Shown piece after piece: positions 9,408 through 17,422 of a DNA stretch of 64,000 nt. The first letter of the stretch is position 1, and each line of letters opens with the position of its first letter. Source of the stretch: Xylophilus rhododendri (GTDB taxonomy: Bacteria > Pseudomonadota > Gammaproteobacteria > Burkholderiales > Burkholderiaceae_C); contig NZ_CP047650.1 of assembly GCF_009906855.1 (NCBI RefSeq), positions 4,836,001 to 4,900,000 on the forward strand. The letters are read 5' to 3'. The translations under genes and the position numbers were made by a program. Under the pieces are notes generated by a model that saw only the letters and a list, made by a program, of their open reading frames with translations, did no database searches and was not told the origin of the DNA.

Positions 9408-10367
9408 ATGTCGGGCAAACCCTTATCGATCACCTCGGTGTGCAGCCGGCTGCGTTTTCGGCACCTGCAGTTCCTGGACATCCTGGGCCGCAGCCGCAAC
9501 CTGCGGGTGACGGCCGAGCAGATGCACATGACCCAGCCGGCGGCCACCAAGATCCTGCTGGACCTGGAGGAGATCTTCGACGCCCGGCTCTTCGACCGCC
9601 TGCCGCGCGAGATGCGGCCGAACGAACTCGGCCTCTTCGTGCTGCGTTATGCCGCCGCCGCGCTGCAGGGGCAGAACAAGTTCGTGGAGGAGTTCAACGC
9701 CCTGCAGCAGGGCGGGCACGGGCAGCTGGCCATAGGCGCCATCTCGGGCTCGGCCGCCGGCCTGCTCACCCGCACGATAGGCGAGATGCAGCGGTTGCGG
9801 CCCTTGCTGGTGCTGAAGGTCTTCGAGCAGAGCAGCGACCAGCTGATCCACTGGCTGAGCGACCGCAAGATCGACCTGATGATCGGCCGCTTCACCGACG
9901 AATCGCAGCGCGCGCGTTTCCAGTACGAACGGCTCTCGGGAGAAACCCTGCAGGTGGTCGGCGGGCCGCAGCATCCGCTGCGCGGCGTGGAAAACCTGGA
10001 GATGGAAAAGCTGGCGCACTGGCCCTGGCTGCTCTACCCGGAATCGACCGCGCTGAGGAAGGTGTCCGACGGCATCTTCCGCAGCATCGGCATGACACCG
10101 ACATCGGGCGTGATGGAAACCCAGTCCTTCCTCTTCGCGCTGGAGTCGCTGCGCATCACCGACATGCTCTCGCTGCAGCCCACCGCCCTGGTGGACAAGT
10201 ACGTGGCCAAGGGCCTGCTCTCGCGCATCTCGGTCGATGTGCCGAAAGTGATGCCCGACTACGGCATGCTGACCCGCCTGGGCGAGGTCACGCCGCCGCC
10301 GGTGCTGGCCTTCATGGCGGTGCTGCGGGACGTCGCCGCCGAGGCGTCGGAGCCGCAACCGGAGTGA
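9408..10367 (+). CDS. LysR-family regulator of the TRAP/sugar-acid operon (GbpR-like)
   Basis: LysR-type transcription regulator, 319 residues from the ATG at 9408; a GTG at 9396 would add four. The N-terminal helix-turn-helix reads RNLRVTAEQMHMTQPAATKILLDLEE and is followed by a periplasmic-binding-protein-like effector domain. The sequence resembles regulators of the GbpR type, often found beside sugar or sugar-acid genes. It is divergent from dctP, so it most likely binds the shared 117-base promoter region and responds to the operon substrate or an intermediate. Its 3' end overlaps the 3' end of the convergent LysR gene by 56 bases. Confidence 0.9.
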   Translation: MSGKPLSITSVCSRLRFRHLQFLDILGRSRNLRVTAEQMHMTQPAATKILLDLEEIFDARLFDRLPREMRPNELGLFVLRYAAAALQGQNKFVEEFNALQQGGHGQLAIGAISGSAAGLLTRTIGEMQRLRPLLVLKVFEQSSDQLIHWLSDRKIDLMIGRFTDESQRARFQYERLSGETLQVVGGPQHPLRGVENLEMEKLAHWPWLLYPESTALRKVSDGIFRSIGMTPTSGVMETQSFLFALESLRITDMLSLQPTALVDKYVAKGLLSRISVDVPKVMPDYGMLTRLGEVTPPPVLAFMAVLRDVAAEASEPQPE

Positions 10368-11319
10368 TCTCCTGGGCCGCCGGCTGGGCCTTGCCGGCGG
10401 CGCTGCGCAGGCACTGCACCAGCATCTCGGCGGCCGGCGACAGGCGTGCGCCGCGCCGGGTGACGATGCCGAAGGGCTCGTGGCGCGAACGGATCTCCAG
10501 CGGCAGGCGGCTGGCGATCTGGTGCTCCTCGCAGAAGTCCATGGTGGCCGAGGAGACGAGGGCCACCAGGCGCGGGTCTTCCTTCAGCATCAGCATGGTG
10601 ACCAGCGAAGACGAGGTCTCGATGGGGTAGGGCGGCAGGTCGAGCCCGGCCTCGCGGAACTCGCGCTCCAGCAGCTTGCGCAGCGGCATGTTGCCGGGGT
10701 AGATGATCCACTGGTATTTGGCCAGCTGCGCCAGCGTCACCCGTCTGGCCTTGGCCAGCGCATGGCGCGGGCCGACGGCCACGGACACCGATTCGTCCAT
10801 CAGCGGCTCGTAGTCGAACTGCTCCACCTTGCTGGTGACGGTGGTGCGGCCGATGGCCAGGTCCAGCCGGCCGTCGTCGATGGCGTTGAGCAGTTCCAGG
10901 CTGGTGCTTTCCCGGATCTCGATGGAGAGCGCCGGCTGCAGCCGGCGCAGCTCGGCCAGCGCATCGATCAGCACCGAATGCAGCGCGCCGGTGATGGCGC
11001 CCACGGCCACCCGGCCGCCGCTGCCGCGCAGCACGCCGTTCATCTGCTCGCGCAGATGGCCCAGGTCGGCATCCATCAGCCGGGCATGGCGGATCAGGCA
11101 CTGGCCCAGCTCATTGGGATAAACCCCTTGTTTGGTGCGCACGAAGAGTTCGGAGCCGAAGGTGGATTCCACCTCGCGCAAGGCCTTGGTCAGCCCGGGC
11201 TGGGTCATGTTCAGGCGTTCCGCCGCGCGGTTGACGCTGCCGCATTCCTCCAGCGCCACCAATAAGGAGAGCTGGCGGAAACGCAGGCGTGCGCTGATGG
11301 AAGAGAGGCTGGGTATCAC
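10312..11319 (-). CDS. LysR-family regulator of the FAH/SDR cluster
   Basis: LysR-type regulator of 335 residues starting at a GTG. The helix-turn-helix is GSVNRAAERLNMTQPGLTKALREVE (about residues 28-52), and the effector-binding domain follows. It is similar in style to the LysR encoded at 9408, including the GbpR-like N-terminus (LRFRQLSLLVAL), so the two could be diverged paralogues. It is divergent from the FAH gene at 11413. The gap holds a direct repeat of GAAGCT (11331 and 11349, 18 bases apart) that might belong to its operator. The C-terminal 25 residues are rich in Pro, Ala and Arg and are encoded in the stretch overlapping the convergent LysR gene. Confidence 0.9.
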   Translation of the reverse strand: MIPSLSSISARLRFRQLSLLVALEECGSVNRAAERLNMTQPGLTKALREVESTFGSELFVRTKQGVYPNELGQCLIRHARLMDADLGHLREQMNGVLRGSGGRVAVGAITGALHSVLIDALAELRRLQPALSIEIRESTSLELLNAIDDGRLDLAIGRTTVTSKVEQFDYEPLMDESVSVAVGPRHALAKARRVTLAQLAKYQWIIYPGNMPLRKLLEREFREAGLDLPPYPIETSSSLVTMLMLKEDPRLVALVSSATMDFCEEHQIASRLPLEIRSRHEPFGIVTRRGARLSPAAEMLVQCLRSAAGKAQPAAQEITPVAAPTPRRRRPAAPP

Positions 11320-11412
11320 CGTAATTCCTCGAAGCTATAACCCCATGTGAAGCTCTCACTATGCAGCAAGCGGGGCGCCGCCGAGAATTTGCGCTCTCAA
11401 GGAGACTCTCAG

Positions 11413-12257
11413 ATGAAGTTGCTACGTTACGGCCCCCGGGCCAGGAGCGCCCCGGCCTGCTCGACGCCACCGGCACCCTGCGCGACCTTTCCGCCCATGT
11501 GCGCGACATCGACGGTGCGGCCATCGGCCCCGCCTCGCTGGTCAAACTAAAGGCGCTCGACCCCGCCACGCTGCCGGCCGTGCCCGGCTCCCCGCGCCTG
11601 GGCGCCTGCGTGGGCAGCATCGGCAAGTTCGTCTGCATCGGCCTGAACTATGCCGACCATGCGGCCGAATCGAACATGCCGATCCCGGCCGAGCCGATCA
11701 TCTTCAACAAGTGGACTTCCGCGGTGGTCGGCCCCAACGACGACGTGAAGATCCCGCGCGGCTCCGAGAAGACCGACTGGGAAGTGGAACTCGGCGTGGT
11801 CATCGGCACGGCCGCCAGCTATGTGGAAGAGGCCGATGCGATGAAGCATGTGGCCGGCTACTGCGTGATCAACGACGTGTCCGAGCGCAACTACCAGCTG
11901 GAACGCGGCGGCACCTGGGACAAGGGCAAGGGCTGCGACACCTTCGGCCCCACCGGCCCCTGGCTGGTGACGGCCGACGAGATCCCGGACCCGCACAGCC
12001 TGGACATGTGGCTGGAGGTGGACGGCAAGCGCTACCAGACCGGCAACACCCGCACCATGATCTTCAACGTGCCGCAGCTGGTGTCCTACCTCAGCCGCTT
12101 CATGAGCCTGCAGCCTGGCGACGTGATCTCCACCGGCACCCCGCCCGGCGTGGGCATGGGCATCAAGCCGCAGGCGGTCTATCTGCGTGCCGGCCAGACC
12201 ATGCGCCTGGGCATCCAGGGCCTGGGCGAGCAGCAGCAGAAGACGGTCGCCGCCTGA
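11413..12257 (+). pseudogene. FAH-family hydrolase (2,4-diketo-3-deoxy-L-fuconate hydrolase type), one-base frameshift
   Basis: Fumarylacetoacetate-hydrolase-fold enzyme expected to split a 2,4-diketo-3-deoxy sugar acid into pyruvate and a hydroxy acid. The start is the ATG at 11413, preceded by GGAGA at 11401 and giving the family N-terminus MKLLRYGPR. That frame ends soon after, while the rest of the protein (GQERPGLLD onward) is in the +1 frame from about 11439. Adding one G to the GGG at 11438-11440 restores GPRGQERPGLLD and a 281-residue protein of normal length. Conserved features downstream are intact: FVCIGLNYADHA, DWEVELGVVIG (metal ligands) and NDVSERNYQ. An alternative ATG at 11361 in the second frame has no good binding site and would give a non-family N-terminus. 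Either a real frameshift or a base-calling error. Confidence 0.85.
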
Positions 12258-12267
12258 GGCCGCCACC

Positions 12268-13017
12268 ATGGTCCACTACGACTACGAAGGCCGCACCGCG
12301 GTCGTGACCGGTGGCGCGCAGGGCATCGGCTTTGCCATCGGCAAGCGCCTGCTCGCGGGCGGCGCCAAGCTCTGCATCTGGGATGCCGACCCGGAGGCGA
12401 TCGAGGTGGCCAAGGCCGCTTTCGCCAGCGATGCGGTGAGCGCGGTGCAGGTCGACGTGACCGACTACGCCCAGGTGGAGGACGCCGCCGCGCTCACCGA
12501 GGCCGTCTCCGGCCCGGTGGCGATGCTGGTGCACAGCGCGGGCATCGCCGGCGCCAACAAACCGGTGGCCGACTACGAGATATCGGAGTGGCGCCGGGTG
12601 CTGGGCGTGAACCTGGACGGCGCCTTCCATGTCAACCGCGCCCTGGTGCCCGGCATGGTGAAACGCAACTACGGCCGGGTGGTGAACATCGCTTCCATCG
12701 CCGGCAAGGAAGGCAATCCCAATGCCAGCGCCTACAGCGCATCGAAGGCCGGCGTGATCGCGCTGACCAAGAGCCTGGGCAAGGAGACGGCGGCGAGCAA
12801 CGTGGCGGTCAACGCCATCACGCCTGCGGCGGCGCGCACCAAGATCTTCGAGCAGATGTCGCAGCAGCACATCGACTACATGCTCTCGAAGATTCCGCGC
12901 GGACGCTTCGTGGAGGTGGACGAGGTGGCGGCCATGGTGGCCTGGCTGGTGTCCGAGGAGAACTCCTTCACCACCGGCGCGGTGTTCGACCTTTCGGGTG
13001 GGCGCGCGACCTACTGA
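12268..13017 (+). CDS. SDR-family oxidoreductase
   Basis: Short-chain dehydrogenase/reductase of 249 residues. The cofactor motif is VTGGAQGIG (about 14-22), and the catalytic set is Ser143, Tyr156 and Lys160 (SAYSASK). The start at 12268 lies ten bases after the FAH stop; a longer in-frame extension upstream is not needed. It belongs to the group annotated as glucose/ribitol-type or 3-oxoacyl-ACP reductase-like dehydrogenases. Next to an FAH diketo-hydrolase and a second SDR it probably oxidises a sugar, sugar lactone precursor or keto-deoxy acid. The specific substrate is not known. Confidence 0.86.
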   Translation: MVHYDYEGRTAVVTGGAQGIGFAIGKRLLAGGAKLCIWDADPEAIEVAKAAFASDAVSAVQVDVTDYAQVEDAAALTEAVSGPVAMLVHSAGIAGANKPVADYEISEWRRVLGVNLDGAFHVNRALVPGMVKRNYGRVVNIASIAGKEGNPNASAYSASKAGVIALTKSLGKETAASNVAVNAITPAAARTKIFEQMSQQHIDYMLSKIPRGRFVEVDEVAAMVAWLVSEENSFTTGAVFDLSGGRATY

Positions 13018-13056
13018 TCGCCCGGCATTTCACAAATACAACAGAGACAAAACCAT

Positions 13057-14031
13057 ATGAAGACCAACCGGCGCCAAGCCATCGCGGCAGCCTGTGCGCT
13101 GGCCTGGGGCGGAGGCTCTACCTTCGCCGTCCAGGCCAGCGACTATCCCAACAAGCCGATCGAACTCATCGTGCCGGTGGCGGCCGGCGGCGGCACCGAT
13201 CTCGTCGGCCGCGCTTTCGCCGAATCGGCCAAGAAGTACCTGCCGCAGCAGCCGATGATCGTGAACAACAAGCCGGGCGCCAGCGGCGCCATCGGCACGG
13301 CGGAGCTGATCAATGCCAGGCCGGACGGCTACAAGATCGGCATCGTCATCTGCGAGATCACCATCATCCCCAACATGGGGATCACCAAGTACACGGCGGC
13401 CGACGTGCGGCCGATCGCCCGCCTGAACGCCGACCCCTCGGCCATCTCGGTGCGGGCTGACGCGCCCTGGCAGACGGTGGAGGAATTCATCGCCGATGCC
13501 AGGAAACGCAAGGACCCGGTGGCCATCGCCAATGCCGGCATGGGCTCGATCTGGCACATGGCGGCGGCGGCCTTCTCCGAGAAGCTCGGCCTGCCGGTGA
13601 ACCATGTGCCCTTCCTGGGCGCCGCGCCCGCCGTGGTGGCCCTGCTGGGCGGCCATGTGGATGCCATCACCGTCAGCCCCGGCGAGGTGGCCCAGCATGT
13701 GGCGGCGGGCAAGCTGCGCACGCTGGCGGTGATGGCCGACCAGCGGGTCGGCGGCATGTTCGAGAAGGTGCCCACACTCAAGGAGCGCGGCATCGACCTG
13801 TCGGTGGGCGTGTGGCGCGGCCTGGCCGTGCCCAAGGCCACCCCGGCCGACATCGTGGCGACGCTGAGCGACGTGGCGGCGAAGGCGGCGGACGACGCCG
13901 TCTTCCGCGACGCGCTGCAGAAAGCCAACCTCGGCTGGGCCTACGCGGATGCCGCCGGTTTCCAGAAGACCATCGACCACGACCGCGCCTTCTATGCGGA
14001 ACTGGTGCCCAAGCTGGACCTGAAGAAATGA
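13057..14031 (+). CDS. Bug/TctC-family tripartite tricarboxylate receptor
   Basis: Periplasmic solute receptor of 324 residues, of the Bug family abundant in Burkholderiales. It has a signal peptide with an arginine pair (MKTNRRQAIAAACALAW, cleaved near VQA). Family motifs are YPNKPIELIVPVAAGGGTD, NNKPGASGAIG and VNHVPFLGAAPAVVALLGGHVD. No TctA or TctB membrane subunits are nearby, so it either works with a transporter encoded elsewhere or acts as a sensor. It lies between the two SDR genes and overlaps the second by ATGA. Bug proteins usually bind carboxylates or sugar acids, which fits the cluster. Confidence 0.9.
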   Translation: MKTNRRQAIAAACALAWGGGSTFAVQASDYPNKPIELIVPVAAGGGTDLVGRAFAESAKKYLPQQPMIVNNKPGASGAIGTAELINARPDGYKIGIVICEITIIPNMGITKYTAADVRPIARLNADPSAISVRADAPWQTVEEFIADARKRKDPVAIANAGMGSIWHMAAAAFSEKLGLPVNHVPFLGAAPAVVALLGGHVDAITVSPGEVAQHVAAGKLRTLAVMADQRVGGMFEKVPTLKERGIDLSVGVWRGLAVPKATPADIVATLSDVAAKAADDAVFRDALQKANLGWAYADAAGFQKTIDHDRAFYAELVPKLDLKK

Positions 14032-14765
14032 AGCGATTGCAAGGCAAGACGGCCGTGGTGACGGCCGCGGGGCAGGGCATAGGCCGGGCCACGGTGCTGG
14101 CCATGGCGGCCGAGGGCGCCGAGGTATGGGCCACCGATATCCGGGCCGACCTGCTGGCCTCGCTCGACGGCACGCCGGGCGTGCGCACGGCGGTGCTGGA
14201 CGTGCTGGACCATGCGGCCATTTCCAGCTTCTTCGAAGGGCTGGCCCGGGTGGACGTGCTGTTCAACTGCGCGGGCGTGGTGCATTCCGGCACCGTGCTG
14301 CAGGCCAGCGACCGCGACTGGACCTTCGCCATGGACCTGAACGTGCGCTCCCAGTTCTGGACCATCCAGGCGGTGCTGCCCGGCATGCAACGCCAGGGCG
14401 GCGGCAGCATCGTCAACATGGCCAGCGTGGCCAGCAGCGTGAAGGGTCTGCCGGGGCGCTGCGTGTACGGCACCAGCAAGGCGGCGGTGATCGGGCTGAC
14501 CAAGTCGGTGGCGGCGGATTTCGTCGGCGCGCGGGTGCGCTGCAACAGCATCTCGCCCGGCACGGTGGACACGCCCTCGCTCGGCGACCGCATCGCCGCC
14601 AGCGCCGATCCGGCCAAGGCGCGCGAGCAGTTCATCGCCCGCCAGCCCCTGGGCCGGCTGGCCACGGCCGAGGAGATCGCGCCGCTGGTGGTGTTCCTGG
14701 CCAGCGACGAGTCGTCCTTCGTCACCGGGCAGAACTACGCGATCGACGGCGGCATCTCGATCTAG
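14028..14765 (+). CDS. SDR-family dehydrogenase, 2-keto-3-deoxy-L-fuconate dehydrogenase-like
   Basis: Short-chain dehydrogenase of 245 residues, starting at an ATG that overlaps the Bug stop. The cofactor motif is VTAAGQGIGR (11-20), the catalytic residues are Tyr147 and Lys151 (VYGTSK), and the stretch RCNSISPGTVDTPSLGDRI is characteristic of the DHRS6/BDH2-like group, which includes bacterial 2-keto-3-deoxy-L-fuconate 4-dehydrogenases. Those enzymes produce the 2,4-diketo acid that an FAH hydrolase like the one at 11413 then cleaves. The pair therefore suggests the diketo-hydrolase route for L-fuconate, L-rhamnonate or pentonate. This is an inference from family and neighbours; the SDR assignment itself is firm. 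Confidence 0.86.
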   Translation: MKRLQGKTAVVTAAGQGIGRATVLAMAAEGAEVWATDIRADLLASLDGTPGVRTAVLDVLDHAAISSFFEGLARVDVLFNCAGVVHSGTVLQASDRDWTFAMDLNVRSQFWTIQAVLPGMQRQGGGSIVNMASVASSVKGLPGRCVYGTSKAAVIGLTKSVAADFVGARVRCNSISPGTVDTPSLGDRIAASADPAKAREQFIARQPLGRLATAEEIAPLVVFLASDESSFVTGQNYAIDGGISI

Positions 14766-14777
14766 TCGCGCGGGATT

Positions 14778-16232
14778 TCAGCCCGCGGCCGGCGCCTGCC
14801 GGTCCCAGCCCCCGCCCAGGGCCTTGACCAGCAGCACACTGGCCAGCAGGCGCCGGCGCGCCAGGCCGACCGCCAGCCTTTCGTTGTTCAGCGCGGTGGT
14901 CTGGGCCAGCACCACGTCGGTGTAGGGCACCACGCCCAGGCCATAGCGGCGGGTGAGCAGCGCCAGCGCCTGGTCGCTGGCATGGACCACCCGGTCCTGC
15001 ACCAACGCCTCCTGCCGCAGCACACGCAGGGCCTGCAGCTCGTCCTCCACCTCCTGGAAGGCCACCAGGGTGCTGTGCCGGTAGTCCTCCACGCTGGCGT
15101 CGTAGCCGGCCTGTGCCTGCGCGGTGCGGGCCTGGCGGGCGCCGCCGTCGAAGATCACGCCGGCCAGCGCCGGGCCCAGGGCCCAGAAGCGGCTGGGCGC
15201 GCTCAGCAGCTGCGACAGGGCGGCGCTCTCCACGCCGCCGCTGCCGCCCAGGGTCAGGGCCGGGAACATGCTGGCCTCGGCCACGCCGATCTGGGCGTTG
15301 GCCGCGGCGGCGCGGCGTTCGGCCGCGGCCACGTCCGGCCGGCGCTGCAGCAGCTGGGAGGGCAGGCCGACCGGGATGTCCGGCGGTGCGGCGATGGCGC
15401 TCCGTCCCGGCCGGGACGCGTCCGCGGCCGGCGCCAGCGTGTAGCTGGAGGCCGGCACGCCGATCAGGGTGGCGATGGCGTGTTCGGCCGCGCCGCGCTG
15501 CAGCGCGATATCGGCCAGCTGCGCGCGGGCGCCGTCGAGCTGGCTCCGTGCCAGGGAGATGTCCACGCCGGAGGCGATGCCGATGCGCTGGCGCTCCTGC
15601 GTGATGGCCAGGGCCTTGCGGTAGGCCTGCACGGTGGCTTCGAGCAGGCGGCTTTCCGAATCGAGGGTGCGCACCAGGAAATAGCTGCTCGCCAGGTCGG
15701 CATGCATGGCCAGGCGCACCGTCTCCACATCGGCCGCGCTGGCCTGGGCGCCGGCGGCGGCGGCTTCCTCGCCGCGGGCGATGCGGCCCCACAGGTCGGG
15801 CTCCCAGGACACCGACACGGGCAGGATGAAGTCGTTGGTCGTTCTGCCCGCCAGCGAGCGGCCCAGCACGTTGTTGGACACCCGGGCGCGCGAGGCGTTC
15901 AGCCCCACGCCGACCTGCGGCGCGCCGGCCGCCTCGGCGATCCGGATCTGCGCCCGGGCCTGGCGGTAGCGGGCCATGGCCGCGCGCAGGCTGCGGTTGT
16001 CCACGTCCACCCGGGCCTGCAGGCGGTCCAGGACGGGATCCCGGAACAGGGTCCACCAGTCGCCGCGCAGTTCGGCGTCGGCCGGTTGCGCGCGCGCCCA
16101 GCCGGGCGTTTCGCGGAATGCCTGCGGTGTCTCCACCACCGGCGGCCGGTAGTCGGGGCCCGCGGCGCAGGCGCCCAGCAGGGTGGCGGCGGCCAGTGAC
16201 AGGGCGGCCAGGGCCGGCAAGGTGCGGACCAT
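14778..16232 (-). CDS. RND efflux outer-membrane lipoprotein, NodT/OprM family
   Basis: Outer-membrane channel of a tripartite RND efflux pump, 484 residues. It begins with a lipoprotein signal (lipobox LLGAC, Cys22) followed by the family start ACAAGPDYRPP. Two outer-membrane-efflux repeats span about 60-250 and 270-460, with long alpha-helical coiled coils (SRLLEATVQAYRKAL and DELQALRVLRQEALV). The start at 16232 is two bases after the adaptor stop, so it is the third gene of the operon. The frame stays open far upstream, but that is a feature of high GC and not a larger protein. The stop is 12 bases from the convergent SDR gene. Confidence 0.92.
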   Translation of the reverse strand: MVRTLPALAALSLAAATLLGACAAGPDYRPPVVETPQAFRETPGWARAQPADAELRGDWWTLFRDPVLDRLQARVDVDNRSLRAAMARYRQARAQIRIAEAAGAPQVGVGLNASRARVSNNVLGRSLAGRTTNDFILPVSVSWEPDLWGRIARGEEAAAAGAQASAADVETVRLAMHADLASSYFLVRTLDSESRLLEATVQAYRKALAITQERQRIGIASGVDISLARSQLDGARAQLADIALQRGAAEHAIATLIGVPASSYTLAPAADASRPGRSAIAAPPDIPVGLPSQLLQRRPDVAAAERRAAAANAQIGVAEASMFPALTLGGSGGVESAALSQLLSAPSRFWALGPALAGVIFDGGARQARTAQAQAGYDASVEDYRHSTLVAFQEVEDELQALRVLRQEALVQDRVVHASDQALALLTRRYGLGVVPYTDVVLAQTTALNNERLAVGLARRRLLASVLLVKALGGGWDRQAPAAG

Positions 16233-16234
16233 GG

Positions 16235-17419
16235 TCAAGCTCCCGCCTGGGGCGTGACGACCTGCACGGCCTGGCCGGCCAGCAGGGAATCCGGCGGGTT
16301 CAGCACCACCGCCATGGCGGGCGTCAGGCCCTCCAGCACCTGCACCTGGGTGCCGCTGTTGCGGCCCAGCCGCACCGGCTGCAGGGCGATGGTGTTGTCG
16401 GCCCGCACCACCGCCACCCGCACGCCTTCGGGCCGCATCAGCAGGGCGGTGGAGGGCAGGCTGAGCCGGGGCTGGTTGTCTGCCAGACGGAAGCGCACCT
16501 GGGCGAAGCTGCCGGGCAGGAAGACATGCTCGCGGTTGTCCACGTCCACCTCCACGTGCAGGGTGCGGGCCACCGGGTCGATCGCCTCGGCGCGCCGGCT
16601 GATGGTGCCGGCCAGCATGCGGCCGGGCTGGTCGGGCGCCTCCACCGTGGCGGGCTGGCCGACGGTGGCGGCGTAGGCGTCGGCCTCGGGCACGTCGGCG
16701 GCGATGCGCAGTCGGCTCGACGATGCGATGTGGAACAGCTCCACGCCCGCGCTGGCGGCCGAGCTGCCGGCGTTGATCAGCGTGCCCACCTCCAGGTTGC
16801 GCGCCGTCACCACGCCGTCGAAGGGCGCCAGCACCTGTTTGTACGAGGCGGTCTTGCCCAGGCGGGCCACGTCGGCCTGGGCCTGCGCCACCAATGCGGC
16901 CTTGGCCTGCGCGTCGGCCACCTTCTGGTCGATCTCCTGCCGGGTCACCGCTTCGGTGCTGCCCAGCGCCTGCCAGCGCTCGGCGGTGACACGGGCCAGG
17001 TCGGCATCGGCCACGGCGCGGACCTGCGCCGCCTGCGCCTGGCGCAGGCTGTCGTCGAGTTCGGGCGCCTCGATCTCGGCCAGCAGTTGGCCGGCCTTGA
17101 CCGGGGCGCCGATGTCGACGGTCCAGCGTTTCACATAGCCGCTGGTGCGCGCATAGATCGGCGTGTCGGCGAAGGCCATGACACGCGCCGGCAGCAGCAG
17201 CTCGCGTGTCGCCGGGCCGGTTTGCGCATGCACCACCGCCACCGGGGTTAGGGCCTGGGCCTGCGTCTGCTGGCGCAGTCCCGCCTGCGCGTGGATGCGG
17301 GCCGGCAGCAGCAGCGCCACCAGCACGCCTGCCACCAGGAAGGGCGCTGCCATCGCGGCGAGGCGGAATGTTCGGGAGTGGCCGGCGCGGGCTGTAGGGT
17401 TCGGAATGCTTTGGGCCAT
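16235..17419 (-). CDS. RND efflux periplasmic adaptor (membrane fusion protein)
   Basis: Periplasmic adaptor of the same pump, 394 residues, linking the inner-membrane permease to the outer-membrane channel. It has an N-terminal membrane segment or uncleaved signal (about 24-44), a lipoyl/barrel-sandwich region (ARTSGYVKRWTVDIGAPVKAGQ-type residues near 90-110), an alpha-hairpin rich in Ala and Gln, and a beta-barrel domain. It is spaced three bases after the permease stop and two bases before the outer-membrane gene. No metal-binding His/Cys cluster of the CusB type is visible, so a drug or organic-solvent substrate is more likely than a metal. Confidence 0.92.
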   Translation of the reverse strand: MAQSIPNPTARAGHSRTFRLAAMAAPFLVAGVLVALLLPARIHAQAGLRQQTQAQALTPVAVVHAQTGPATRELLLPARVMAFADTPIYARTSGYVKRWTVDIGAPVKAGQLLAEIEAPELDDSLRQAQAAQVRAVADADLARVTAERWQALGSTEAVTRQEIDQKVADAQAKAALVAQAQADVARLGKTASYKQVLAPFDGVVTARNLEVGTLINAGSSAASAGVELFHIASSSRLRIAADVPEADAYAATVGQPATVEAPDQPGRMLAGTISRRAEAIDPVARTLHVEVDVDNREHVFLPGSFAQVRFRLADNQPRLSLPSTALLMRPEGVRVAVVRADNTIALQPVRLGRNSGTQVQVLEGLTPAMAVVLNPPDSLLAGQAVQVVTPQAGA

Positions 17420-17422
17420 GGT

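Noticed and set aside
11361..11412. An upstream start at 11361 for the FAH gene
   Set aside because: No ribosome binding site, Arg-rich non-family N-terminus, and it lies in the promoter region; the frameshift explanation from 11413 fits the family better.
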